Source: Chloroflexota bacterium (GTDB taxonomy: Bacteria > Chloroflexota > Dehalococcoidia > Lucifugimonadales > Lucifugimonadaceae). From it: 40,388 nt of DNA. The stretch covers positions 1-40,388 of the forward strand of contig JADFHP010000009.1 of assembly GCA_022567135.1 (NCBI GenBank), in the 5' to 3' direction. Shown in pieces: positions 8,392 to 16,713 of this stretch. Every line of letters begins with the position of its first letter. Within the stretch, counting starts at the first letter, position 1. A model generated the notes under the pieces. That model made no database searches. It saw only the letters and a program-made list of their open reading frames with translations, and was not told where the DNA came from. A program made the translations under genes and the position numbers.

Positions 8392-9725
8392 CGGGCCAGC
8401 AGATCCGCCTTTTCCAGTATCAGCGCCGTATCCGGCTTGAAGGCCGCCCATGCGAACCAGAAGTGATCGCCATGGAGGACCGGTAGCAGTTCCTCTCCGG
8501 CCAACTCCCCGGATTTTGCCTTGCCGAACCGCGACCAGGTGGAGCCGGTCTGATCGTCAACGATGACGCCGTCGATGGCGCTGAAGGTGAGAATCCGCCC
8601 GTTCAGATCGCGCAGGAACGTCGTGCTCGACCCCACGGTGGCGAACTCGCCGCGCTGGATGCTGCTGCGGAACGCAGATTCGGTGCTGTTGTCGAACAGG
8701 ATCAGGATAGGCGTGTCGCCGATGACATCGTTGACCACCGGGTTTTCGCTGAGGAAATCGAAATGGTATGCGACGGGGCCGGAGCCGAGGTCGATTGCGG
8801 AGACCCGGTCGATCGCGGCCGCCCGCGGGTCTACCGTTCCGAGGAAGAGGAACGGGTCTGTGTTAATGGAGTCATCGTAGCCCGTGTAGGGTGTGTTCTC
8901 GTAAGAGGTCCGTCCACCTGGCCGGTCCATCACCCGGCCGTTCGGGAACTCATTCGCGAACGTTTCCCAGGAGACGACCTGCGCAGCGACCTGTACGAGG
9001 CGGCGGCCGACATAGTCGCCAACGATCGCATCGCCGGTGAGTTGCTGCCACCATGATTGGGTCTTGTCGTCCCACATGATCAGGTCGCTGTTGCGAAGGA
9101 GGCCTGACACCCCGAACCGATGCCTTACGCCATCGATGGTGCTCTTGAAGACCAGGGAGCTGTTGCAGAGCGGGCAGTAGGTGACTGCCACCGGCTCGCC
9201 GCCTATCTCCGTGTTCACGATCTCGTGGCGCAGCAGGATGTTGAGCGGGTATGCCCGGGCATCGCCGTTGATCTCTACCGCGATGACCGGCTCCTCGGGG
9301 TCCAGCCAGTCAGGGGCATTCGCTGTGCTTTCATAGCGCGGATTGTCGATCGGCGGAATGCCGTCGCGCGGGACCCCGCCGGAGAGCACGGACCCCAGAT
9401 TGATGATGCGTTGATTCCAGTTCGTCGTCCATACCCGTCGGAGGCCGTTGGCGATCCGTCGCTCGGTGTCGTCGAGGTCGCCCAGTAGCTCCACGTCGAC
9501 GAACGCAGCGTTATCGGTTGTCGTGTTGGCGCCACTATTCACAGCGGTTCCTGGAGTTGGTGTTCCTACCGTCACTCCGGGCGGTGTGGCGATCGAACCA
9601 GGGCCGGAACTGGAACCGGCCAACCCCACGATATCGTCCGAGCCGCACGCGATTGCGGCGATGGATATGAGGCCGATGGAGGTAAGAAGGACTCGTCTTC
9701 GAGAATTCCGAAAAGTTTTGAACAT
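8388..9725 (-). CDS. DUF3179 domain lipoprotein
   Basis: The 445-residue product has an Arg-rich N-terminus, a hydrophobic core and an AIAC lipobox (Cys27), then a ~50-residue Ser/Gly/Thr/Pro linker. The DUF3179 domain fills the rest. Its diagnostic segments are AVEINGDARAYPL, RHEIVN and the Cys pair in YCPLCNSS (Cys184, Cys187), followed by a GLLRNSDLIMWD-type segment. DUF3179 proteins are extracytoplasmic and of unknown biochemical role; the CPLC pair could bind metal or be redox-active, which is inference. The stop codon overlaps the stop of the convergent CoA-transferase gene. Confidence 0.9.
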   Translation of the reverse strand: MFKTFRNSRRRVLLTSIGLISIAAIACGSDDIVGLAGSSSGPGSIATPPGVTVGTPTPGTAVNSGANTTTDNAAFVDVELLGDLDDTERRIANGLRRVWTTNWNQRIINLGSVLSGGVPRDGIPPIDNPRYESTANAPDWLDPEEPVIAVEINGDARAYPLNILLRHEIVNTEIGGEPVAVTYCPLCNSSLVFKSTIDGVRHRFGVSGLLRNSDLIMWDDKTQSWWQQLTGDAIVGDYVGRRLVQVAAQVVSWETFANEFPNGRVMDRPGGRTSYENTPYTGYDDSINTDPFLFLGTVDPRAAAIDRVSAIDLGSGPVAYHFDFLSENPVVNDVIGDTPILILFDNSTESAFRSSIQRGEFATVGSSTTFLRDLNGRILTFSAIDGVIVDDQTGSTWSRFGKAKSGELAGEELLPVLHGDHFWFAWAAFKPDTALILEKADLLAR

Positions 9726-9900
9726 TGGTAGCCCGTTACCACGAATATTCCGCGCAGCGACGCGTGGTACCTGATTCGAGATTGGAGAGTTGAAGTCATT
9801 GTCTTTGCGTTTGCAAGTGATCTGATGCGTTAGATGCGCGTTGGCCCCGTGGAGTGCGCAGGGCGGCCTCGCGCGGGAGTGTCGGGCCGGGGCCGCGCCT

Positions 9901-10956
9901 CTAGTTGAAAGCGAGGATCCGGGCCGGATTGCCTACCAGCATGGATTCGATCGCGCGATCTTCGAAGCCGCGTGCCTTCATCCACGGCGTGACTCGGGAT
10001 AGCAGGTGATCGTAGCCGTGGCCGCCGTACTCGCGTAGGCGGTGTTTCGAGCAGACGTCATGGGCCAGGACAATGCGGTCTAGATAGCCGTCTGAGATCA
10101 GCCGCCCGATCTGGTCCATCCGCTCATGGTCGCCGGGCATGTGGGTCTCAGGAGCCAGCGGATAGTAGGGCGAGTCATGGCCGAACAGGTCGTACTCCAG
10201 GTAGGCGCCCGTGGCTGCGGTCTCGCCCAGAATTGCCGGGTCGAAGATAGTCCGCTCTATGTGGCCCATGATCGTCCGGCTCATGTCGCCACCCTCGTTC
10301 CGGATGAACTCCAGGATCTCCAGGGGGGCGAGGTCGTTCCTGCCGGGGTGGATCAGAAGCGGCGCGCCGGTCTGGCGCTGCGCCGCGACAGCGGCGGCGA
10401 CGGACTTCTTCTCGGCCTCCGTCCAGGGCCATGAGCAGCCGATCTCGCCGATGATGCCGCTTTTGATGCCTGTTCCGTCTACGCCGGTCACTATGTCTTC
10501 GACGATCTTTGACGTCACCTCGTCCAGAGACATTTCGCCAAACTCGGGCGGATGAGCCGCCTCTATGTAGAATCCGGCGCCCATGACGATATTCAGCCCG
10601 GTCGCCGTCGCGATTCGCTGCAGCGCGCCAGGGCTGCGGTTGATGCCGATGCTGGTGGCGTCAACGATCGTGCCTCCGCCCGCCGCCTTGAAGTAGTTAG
10701 CCTCTCGAATCGCAAGCGGCTCGTCGTCCAGCGTCAAATTGTCCAGGCTGCTGACCCAGTTGAAGCGGACCCAGCCAAGATTCGACAGCGTGACGGGCTC
10801 TCTGGCCAGCGGCGCGTCTTCGGGAGAGTTCGGCTCCTTGAACACGATCTTGAAGTCGAGGAGCAGGTGCTCGTGCGTCAGCGTCTTGCCCAGGGCTGCG
10901 GGCTCTACCGGGCCAAGTACGGTCATCGCCTTGCCCGCGATATTATTGCTGGTCAT
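9901..10956 (-). CDS. Phosphotriesterase-family metal-dependent hydrolase
   Basis: The 351-residue protein has the binuclear metal site of the phosphotriesterase (PTE/Php) branch of the amidohydrolase superfamily. It shows THEHLL near residue 27 (two His), IGEIG (Glu as the bridging ligand in place of carboxylated Lys), LIHPGR and MGHIER (two His), and VLAHD (Asp). Most members with Glu as bridge are lactonases or uncharacterised hydrolases and not true organophosphate hydrolases, so lactone or ester hydrolysis is the safer guess. It follows the DUF3179 gene on the same strand, separated by a 175-bp gap that holds no other gene. Confidence 0.9.
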   Translation of the reverse strand: MTSNNIAGKAMTVLGPVEPAALGKTLTHEHLLLDFKIVFKEPNSPEDAPLAREPVTLSNLGWVRFNWVSSLDNLTLDDEPLAIREANYFKAAGGGTIVDATSIGINRSPGALQRIATATGLNIVMGAGFYIEAAHPPEFGEMSLDEVTSKIVEDIVTGVDGTGIKSGIIGEIGCSWPWTEAEKKSVAAAVAAQRQTGAPLLIHPGRNDLAPLEILEFIRNEGGDMSRTIMGHIERTIFDPAILGETAATGAYLEYDLFGHDSPYYPLAPETHMPGDHERMDQIGRLISDGYLDRIVLAHDVCSKHRLREYGGHGYDHLLSRVTPWMKARGFEDRAIESMLVGNPARILAFN

Positions 10957-11006
10957 CTGGGCTGGTCATCTGGCGCTCCCCAAAGCCTCATCGCTCCGCC
11001 TCCCTT

Positions 11007-11393
11007 ATGACCGGATCGCCGGCGCTGGATGGGCAGCCAGGGCTCACTGGCGCAAACGCTGTCGTGAAGACGGACGCGGAGTGTAACCCACGAGAGGCGG
11101 GGACGATCAGCCTGGCCGTGCGCGGACCGCAGAGGACGGTGGTGAAGGCTATCGCCGACCCTGATTCGTCCGGCAATGTCCATGAGGTGGCGGCGGCCGG
11201 CGCATTCGGCCAGTTCAGCATCAGGTGCGTGAATAAGCCGCACGCGACGAATCCGAAGACGAGCCATCTTGCGGTGCTGGCGGCGATTGCAGCATTGAGG
11301 GGTTACTGCGAGCCCGGTCCTCGGTTAGGGGCCCGAGGCCCGCGCCCGGGAACTCTGCTACCGGTCCAGGATATCCACAAGCGCCGCGACTGA
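11007..11393 (+). pseudogene. nadX: Aspartate dehydrogenase (DUF108) C-terminal remnant
   Basis: An open frame of 128 codons has strong GC bias at third positions (my hand count is about 78% over the first ~108 codons). Residues ~30-98 (roughly 11085-11300) match the end of the NadX family as I remember it. They show RTVVKAIADP, then NVHEV, GAFGQFSI and NPKTSHLAVLAAIAALR, corresponding to the NADP-linked aspartate dehydrogenase domain (RT.VRI.ADP, N.HEI, G.FG.., NPKTS.LA.L...ALR). The whole N-terminal NAD-binding half (~190 residues) is missing, and the divergent hydrolase gene starts 50 bp upstream. The frame overlaps the response regulator end by 36 nt. It is most likely a decayed or truncated gene. 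NadX converts aspartate to iminoaspartate for NAD synthesis. Confidence 0.5.
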
Positions 11394-11699
11394 GAAGTCG
11401 GACTTCTTGATGCGACCGGCGGCTCCGGCCGCTTCTTCATCGCCGGCGTTAAGACCTGATATCACGATGACGGTCGCGTCCGGACAGGCTGCATTGATTC
11501 CAGTGGTGGCTTCCAGGCCGTTCATCCCGGGCATCAAAATATCCATGAGGACGAGATCCGGTGCCAATTCGCTAGCACGCGCTACGGCTTCGGCGCCATT
11601 TTCCGCTTCGCCGATCACTTCGAAGCGCGTATCGGTCGACAGGGAAACACGGAGCCAGTGCCGGTATTCGGCATCGTCGTCAACAATCAATACGCGCAT
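11358..11699 (-). CDS. Single-domain response regulator
   Basis: The 113-residue protein is a stand-alone CheY-type receiver. It has the acidic cluster VDDD (Asp7-9), the phospho-acceptor Asp53 in LMDILMPGMNG, Ser81 in VISG and the conserved Lys98/99. No output domain follows. Such proteins either act as phosphorelay intermediates or regulate by binding partners. No histidine kinase gene is adjacent; the nearest in the window is at 28764. The C-terminal helix is somewhat short compared with CheY (~120-130 residues). Confidence 0.88.
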   Translation of the reverse strand: MRVLIVDDDAEYRHWLRVSLSTDTRFEVIGEAENGAEAVARASELAPDLVLMDILMPGMNGLEATTGINAACPDATVIVISGLNAGDEEAAGAAGRIKKSDFSVAALVDILDR

Positions 11700-11752
11700 G
11701 AATATTCCACAGTCAGGGCATCGACCACTCGAAATTTGTCCTGAATAGCCTA

Positions 11753-12427
11753 CTAAAAGGTCAGGGTGCCTATATCCCTGGTTTGGGCGTCGGCGAACCA
11801 GAGGACATCGTCTTTGATCGTCATGCCGTGTACTTCTGTCGGGCCCGGCACACGCACCACGTCGAGGACGCGTCCATCTTTGGGATCGAGGAGCGAGACG
11901 GTACCTGCAGCCGTGTCCGCTGTCCAGAGCATGCCATCAGCATCGAAGGCGATTCCGTGGACCCGGAGGCCGGGGGCTCTGAACGAGTTGATGACTTTCC
12001 AGGCTTCCGGCTCAACCACGTACACCATCTGTGACGGCGGGACTGCAATCCATAGCATGCCATCCAGCCATTCGAGCCCGTGCCCGCCCGTGACGCGAGG
12101 GTCCGTGGTGGCATCCCGGAACGCGACCACTCCTTTCCCCGGAGTGTCGTAAACGGCGATGGTCTCGCCAGAGTTTTCGTTGAGCTTGTGGATCTGGCAG
12201 TTGTAGGTGGATGCGATCCACATGTAGCCGCCGCCAACTGTGATCCCGCTTGAGCGATCGGTAGACGTCTGAGCTTCAAACAGCGTCTCACCGGTGTTCC
12301 AGTCCAGCTTGTAAACCTTGTGGTCGCGTTGATCGATATACCAGAGTCCATCGTCGGTTGCCTGAAGCCCGTTAGGTTGCGGGCCCGGTGACTGGAACTT
12401 GACCTCGATTGTGGCTTCCGTTGCCAT
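11753..12427 (-). CDS. Beta-propeller protein (streptogramin lyase/SMP-30-like fold)
   Basis: The ~224-residue protein is built from about five or six repeats of a strand-rich unit: GLWYIDQRDHKVYKLDWNTG, GYMWIASTYNCQIHKLNENSG, GMLWIAVPPSQMVYVVEP, GMLWTADTAAGTVSLLDP and DVLWFADAQTRDIG. This W-[IFT]-[AD] plus K/LD-x-x-[TD]-G pattern is that of NHL/Vgb-like propellers. There is no signal peptide, so it is probably cytoplasmic. I chose the second ATG (12427); one at 12436 is also possible. No catalytic residues of Vgb lyase or gluconolactonase can be confirmed, so only the fold is named. It lies between two receiver-domain genes on the same strand. Confidence 0.75.
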   Translation of the reverse strand: MATEATIEVKFQSPGPQPNGLQATDDGLWYIDQRDHKVYKLDWNTGETLFEAQTSTDRSSGITVGGGYMWIASTYNCQIHKLNENSGETIAVYDTPGKGVVAFRDATTDPRVTGGHGLEWLDGMLWIAVPPSQMVYVVEPEAWKVINSFRAPGLRVHGIAFDADGMLWTADTAAGTVSLLDPKDGRVLDVVRVPGPTEVHGMTIKDDVLWFADAQTRDIGTLTF

Positions 12428-12547
12428 GATCTGCACTCCGAACTCTGCTGCTGTCGCTACACCCTGTATCTACACAGTGGGACTCGCCGACGGTCTGGCG
12501 TATGTGCCGGGCAGGTAGTGTAATCCCATCTGATGGAGTTGCTGATG

Positions 12548-12592
12548 GCGCGTAGCCGCCGAGCCCGAAGGCCCGGCGGGTACCAGCGCGTA
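12548..12592. repeat. 10-bp hairpin with UUCG loop flanked by GCGCGTA direct repeats
   Basis: Positions 12556-12579 form a 10-bp inverted repeat with a 4-nt loop. On the minus strand it reads CCGCCGGGCC-TTCG-GGCTCGGCGG with one G-U pair, a very stable cUUCGg tetraloop hairpin. A direct repeat GCGCGTA lies on both sides (12548-12554 and 12586-12592). The element sits in the 257-bp gap between the propeller gene and the second response regulator. It could be a REP-like element or a structured 5' UTR. Its role is unknown. Confidence 0.5.
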
Positions 12593-12609
12593 AACCCCGG
12601 AAAGGGTTT
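12592..12609 (-). terminator. Possible weak terminator after response regulator gene
   Basis: AAACCC and GGGTTT form a 6-bp stem with a 6-nt loop, 75 bp beyond the stop of the response regulator gene at 12685. On the minus strand the right arm ends in TTT. The stem is short and the T-run minimal, so this is a weak candidate. Confidence 0.3.
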
Positions 12610-12684
12610 AATAAATTCGGCGAATGCCCTGAAGTTTGGGCTGGGCGCAGGAATCAGTGTAGAAACCGAGCCCTTACCGACTGA

Positions 12685-13113
12685 TCAACGGACCGTAACT
12701 TTCGCGTCGTTCGAGAGTTTCTCGCCACCGCCACCGCCGCTCTTTGAGCGCTGATTCAACGCCCAGTCCACCCTAAGCTCGACTTCCCCATCGCTCCACG
12801 GCTTCGTCACGTAGTCGACCGCGCCCATGAACAGTGCATCCTCGCGGTCCCTCGGCCTGGCTCTCGCCGAGATCATGATGACGGGAATCTTCGCTGTATC
12901 GCCATCGACTTTCAGCTGCTCAAGCACCTGGAATCCATCCATTCCGGGCATGTTGATGTCCAGGAGTATGGCGTCCGGACTGATTTCCCTGACCAAATCC
13001 AGCACTTCGAGACCGTCGGAAGCCTCTTCTATATCGTGACCGGCTTCTTCCAGGGTGATGGCCAGCGCCATTCTGACGTCTGGGTCATCATCGACGACCA
13101 ATATCTTTCCCAT
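12685..13113 (-). CDS. Single-domain response regulator with Gly-rich tail
   Basis: The 142-residue receiver has the acidic pocket VDDD (Asp8-10), the phospho-acceptor Asp52 in LLDINMPGMDG, Ser82 in MISA and Lys104 in TKPWSDGE. The KPW signature is common in PatA/PleD-type receivers. The receiver ends near residue 120 and is followed by a short tail with five Gly in a row and no output domain. It is co-directional with the propeller gene and the first receiver gene, but gaps of 257 and 53 bp separate them. No partner kinase is adjacent. Confidence 0.9.
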   Translation of the reverse strand: MGKILVVDDDPDVRMALAITLEEAGHDIEEASDGLEVLDLVREISPDAILLDINMPGMDGFQVLEQLKVDGDTAKIPVIMISARARPRDREDALFMGAVDYVTKPWSDGEVELRVDWALNQRSKSGGGGGEKLSNDAKVTVR

Positions 13114-13372
13114 GCGTCTTTCCCTTCCGGAATTACTGCACTGCTGTGGCTTGCGCTTGACTCCTCGAATTGTGGGTGATGGCCACCAGCGCGGAAAGTC
13201 GCGTCGGTATCGAGATCGCGGACTACAGGCTCAACGAATCGTGAACCGGAGATACGGGCGGTGGGCCGATTGGCTCACATGAAACGGCGGTAGTTTGTGA
13301 AAGACGTCTGCCAATCCCCGGGCCGCCCCAAAATATCGCTTGTCCCAGGCTTCGGCCTCGAGGCGAAGATGG

Positions 13373-15112
13373 CTAGTCGCGCTGCGATCTAATCTCGTTG
13401 CGAAGCGCAACCGTTTCGGCCTCGTCGACTTCCAGGGTGTCCGGATTGACGACGACTCCGTAGGCTCCTGCGGCGTGGGGTATAGAGACTTTCTCGTCCA
13501 GGACATCCCTCGCCACGAGTGCGGGGTCGCGTTCGAGCGGGTCGCCCCAGCCGCCGCCGGATGACATCTCGTGGCGCAGCACGTCGCCGCATTCGATCTC
13601 TACTTGCACCATCGTGCGGAGCAGAACTTCGTCTGGGCCCGGATTAAGAATGTTCTGCGATCTGCTGCCCGGCCCGCCGCCGTGGAGGCCGTATGGCGGG
13701 AATTTGCGTTTGTCGGAGCGGATCTGCAGCGTCGCGCGTCCGGCCAGGTTTCTGATCTGCCGCACGTGGCCCAGCGAGCCCCGGAATTTGCCCGGCCCGC
13801 CGGTATCCTGGATCAGGCCGTACGCTTCTATCAGGATGGGATGGTCCGCTTCCGCGATCTCGACCGGCGTGCAGGCGATGTTGGCGGCCGGATGCGGGAC
13901 GCCGTCGGGGCCGTCCCCGGTGGGGCGTCCACCGCGTCCGCCTGCGAAAAGGTCAACGAACGCAAAGGCGGTGTGGTCCTCGTGGTATCCGCCCACCGTT
14001 ATGTTCGTGTTACCGCCTTCCCCATCGGCCGGAACCCGGTCGGGCACTGCCTGCGCCAGCGCTCCCATGACCGCGTCCATGGTCCGGAACCCGGTTATTC
14101 CACGGGCTGCGCATGGCGCAGGGTGGACGGGGTTGACCACCGTGGCCTCCGGCACATGTATGTGGATTGGCCGCTGGTAGCCGGCGGCGTTAGGAATGCC
14201 GGGGTCCATGATGAGCCTGATCGCCCCGTAGATGGCCGCCTCCGTGAACGGCAAAGGGGAGTTGATGCCCGCTCTGACCTGGGGTGTCGACCCTGTCATG
14301 TCCACGTCGATCTCATCGCCCTTGATGGTCAACTTGACGCATATCTTGACCGGACCCTCGGGAGTATTGTCGGCATCGATGTACGACTCCCACTCATACT
14401 CTCCGTCCGGCAGCTCGGATATCTCCTGGCGGGCCAGCCGTTCGCTATAGTCGAGAAGCTCGTCAGAGAAGTTGCGAATCAGCTCCGCGCCGTAGCGGCG
14501 TGAGAGTTCGAGATACGAACGCTCGCCAATGGCGTTCGCCGCGATCTGCGATCTCATATCGCCGAGCACCATCTCAGGCACGCGCACGTTGATTTTGATC
14601 ATGGCGAACAGGGTCTTGTTGGCTTCACCGCGCTCGTAGAGCTTGAGCGTTGGAATCCGCAAACCTTCCTGGTAGATCTCGACCGACTCGGTGGCGTTGC
14701 TTCCGGAGACGAGGCCTCCGATGTCGGCCTGGTGGGCGACGGTCCCGGCGTATGCCTCCAACTCGCCGTTTACGAAGATGGGCTTGATGATGAAGACATC
14801 GGGAAGGTGAATTCCGCCGGATTCGTAAGGGTCGTTGGCTATGAAGACGTCGCCGGGATAGATGCGCCCTTCGTACTGCCGGATTATCGAATTCACGATC
14901 GACGGGAACGACCCGAGGTGCATGATGATGGTCAGGCCCTGGGCGATGACGCGGCCATTCCGGTCGCAGAGGGCCGTGGAGTAGTCAAGGGCGTCCTTGA
15001 CGATTCCCGAATATGCGGTTCGCATTATCGTGATTGCCATCTCATCGACGAGGGAGTCGAGGCCGTTCTGGATCACCTCAAACGTGACCGGGTCTATGTT
15101 GCGGGCTGTCAT
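13373..15112 (-). CDS. hyuB: Hydantoinase B/oxoprolinase family subunit
   Basis: With the ATG at 15112 the product is 579 residues, normal for HyuB. It begins with MTARNIDPVTFEVIQNGL, the family-typical N-terminus. It continues with EMAITIMRTAYS, DYSTALCDRNGRVIAQG, GDVFIANDPYESGGIHLPD and a C-terminal GGPGSRSQN and SSGGGWGDP. HyuB pairs with HyuA for ATP-dependent opening of hydantoin or 5-oxoproline rings; some pairs are acetophenone or acetone carboxylase relatives. The ATG overlaps the TGA of the upstream deacylase by 4 nt, so the two are translationally coupled. An upstream frame extension to 15466 lies inside the deacylase gene and is rejected. Confidence 0.93.
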   Translation of the reverse strand: MTARNIDPVTFEVIQNGLDSLVDEMAITIMRTAYSGIVKDALDYSTALCDRNGRVIAQGLTIIMHLGSFPSIVNSIIRQYEGRIYPGDVFIANDPYESGGIHLPDVFIIKPIFVNGELEAYAGTVAHQADIGGLVSGSNATESVEIYQEGLRIPTLKLYERGEANKTLFAMIKINVRVPEMVLGDMRSQIAANAIGERSYLELSRRYGAELIRNFSDELLDYSERLARQEISELPDGEYEWESYIDADNTPEGPVKICVKLTIKGDEIDVDMTGSTPQVRAGINSPLPFTEAAIYGAIRLIMDPGIPNAAGYQRPIHIHVPEATVVNPVHPAPCAARGITGFRTMDAVMGALAQAVPDRVPADGEGGNTNITVGGYHEDHTAFAFVDLFAGGRGGRPTGDGPDGVPHPAANIACTPVEIAEADHPILIEAYGLIQDTGGPGKFRGSLGHVRQIRNLAGRATLQIRSDKRKFPPYGLHGGGPGSRSQNILNPGPDEVLLRTMVQVEIECGDVLRHEMSSGGGWGDPLERDPALVARDVLDEKVSIPHAAGAYGVVVNPDTLEVDEAETVALRNEIRSQRD

Positions 15113-16698
15113 CCGGCCCTCCTGAGGATCTGTCCGTTTCTTGTTTCGGTAAAGCTGCCGTCCACGAATGCGGGAACGCCGTTCACGATGGTGTGGCGAA
15201 TCCCTTTCGCGAGCCGGTTTGGCTGCTCGAGCGTGCCCTGGTCGGCGATCGAGTCGGGGTCGAATACGGCGATGTCGGCGGGCGCTCCCACGATGAGGCG
15301 TCCGCGCAGTCCGAGGCCGATGCGGTCTGCGGGCATGGCCGTCATTCGCCGCACCGCCTCCTCCACCGTAAAGACTCCGAACTCCCGCACGGTCTGGCGC
15401 AGGTACCAGCCCGCCCACGTGTACGCGCCGAGGAAGACCTTTCCGGCCAGCGGGCCGTCGTTGCACAGGGCCGTGGCGTCCGAGCCGACCATGCAGAGCG
15501 GCTGTCTGGCCGTATCGATAACCTCGGCGTCTTCGTATGACTTGCAGGTCACGAGAATCGAGTGCGGGTCGCCTGCGTGTTGCGCGAGGACATCGAAGAT
15601 CACATCGAAGGGATTTTTCCCTCCGGCGATCTCGGTGATCGATCTGCCTTCCAGGTCGGGGCTCATCGGCGCATTGAATATCACGACGTTTTCCCAGCCG
15701 CCAAGGCCGAAGCTCGTGATTATGTTTTCGTCTTTCGCGAAGGCACGCCGTGAGGCCGAATCCGCAAGCACTTCCAACAGGCCGGCGGCGTCGCCGGTGA
15801 AGTGTTCGGACGGAACGGCGTTGCTTAGATTGGTAATGCCGTGGAGCCGGGTATGGGTGTCGAACGTGACATCCTCGCCTGCCGCGGCGGCTCGGCCGAC
15901 CAGCTCAAGGATCTGTTCACGGGCGTCCGGCGGCCCGCCCCGGCGAGGGCTGAGATGGGAGATGTGCAGCGCGACTCCGGAGTTCCGGGCGTTGCGCAGG
16001 ACCTCGTCCACAGCTTCGATGGCCGCGACCTCCCGGTTGCGCGTATGAGGCGCATAAATGCCGCCGTACTCTGCGACGGTTCGGCACAACGTTTCGATCT
16101 CGATATCGCCGGCGTTGCGCTCCGGCGGGTACTCCAGCCCGGTTGAGAGGCCGAAGGCGCCCGCCTCCATGCCCTCACGGAGGCCGGCGTCCATCGCGGC
16201 GATCTCGTCACTCGACGCGGGTCGTGAATGATCGGCAACGTGGGCAATACGCAGATTTCCGTTAGGCACCAGCGTCGCGACGTTCACCGCGGGGCCTGCC
16301 GCTGCCATCCTTTCGAGAAATTCGGCGGTCGTATGCCAGTCGATCTCCCAGCCGATCTCAGCGCGGTCGATATGGCCGTATATGTTGCCGGTGAATAGAC
16401 GAGGATCCGTTATCGGCGCGCATCCGTGACCGCAGTTCCCGATTACCTCTGTGGTCACACCCTGGGAGATCTGACTCTGGCCGCGCGGGTCCACCAGCAG
16501 GGTGAAGTCCGAGTGCGAGTGAATGTCGATGAAGCCCGGTGAGACGACCGTCCCCGTAGCGTCAAGGCGCTCTGAATCGGCGGCCGAGAGGTCGCCTATC
16601 GACTCGATCTTGCCGTTAGATATGCCCACGTCCGCACGGCGCAGACCTGCTCCCGAGCCGTCCGCCACCATGCCTCCGCTAATGATTAGATCCGGCAT
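15109..16698 (-). CDS. N-acyl-D-amino-acid deacylase (D-aminoacylase)
   Basis: The 529-residue amidohydrolase has the D-aminoacylase metal site. It shows the HSHSD motif near residue 60, the characteristic Cys ligand in GNCGHG, YAPHTRN and HISHL (two His), and GSDAT (Asp). The family hydrolyses N-acyl-D-amino acids, for example N-acetyl or N-carbamoyl forms, to free D-amino acids. It is the middle gene of hyuA - deacylase - hyuB: 15 bp after hyuA and overlapping hyuB by 4 nt. This position suggests that it acts on the ring-opened product of the HyuA/HyuB enzyme, which is inference. Confidence 0.9.
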   Translation of the reverse strand: MPDLIISGGMVADGSGAGLRRADVGISNGKIESIGDLSAADSERLDATGTVVSPGFIDIHSHSDFTLLVDPRGQSQISQGVTTEVIGNCGHGCAPITDPRLFTGNIYGHIDRAEIGWEIDWHTTAEFLERMAAAGPAVNVATLVPNGNLRIAHVADHSRPASSDEIAAMDAGLREGMEAGAFGLSTGLEYPPERNAGDIEIETLCRTVAEYGGIYAPHTRNREVAAIEAVDEVLRNARNSGVALHISHLSPRRGGPPDAREQILELVGRAAAAGEDVTFDTHTRLHGITNLSNAVPSEHFTGDAAGLLEVLADSASRRAFAKDENIITSFGLGGWENVVIFNAPMSPDLEGRSITEIAGGKNPFDVIFDVLAQHAGDPHSILVTCKSYEDAEVIDTARQPLCMVGSDATALCNDGPLAGKVFLGAYTWAGWYLRQTVREFGVFTVEEAVRRMTAMPADRIGLGLRGRLIVGAPADIAVFDPDSIADQGTLEQPNRLAKGIRHTIVNGVPAFVDGSFTETRNGQILRRAG

Positions 16699-16713
16699 CT
16701 CAGGTGTGGCAAC

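Noticed and set aside
12533-12754. 73-codon plus-strand frame
   Set aside because: It overlaps the response regulator gene and the hairpin element, and its sequence is low-complexity with no family resemblance.
13350-13368. Imperfect hairpin just after the hyuB stop as a terminator
   Set aside because: The stem is short and broken, and no T-run follows on the minus strand.
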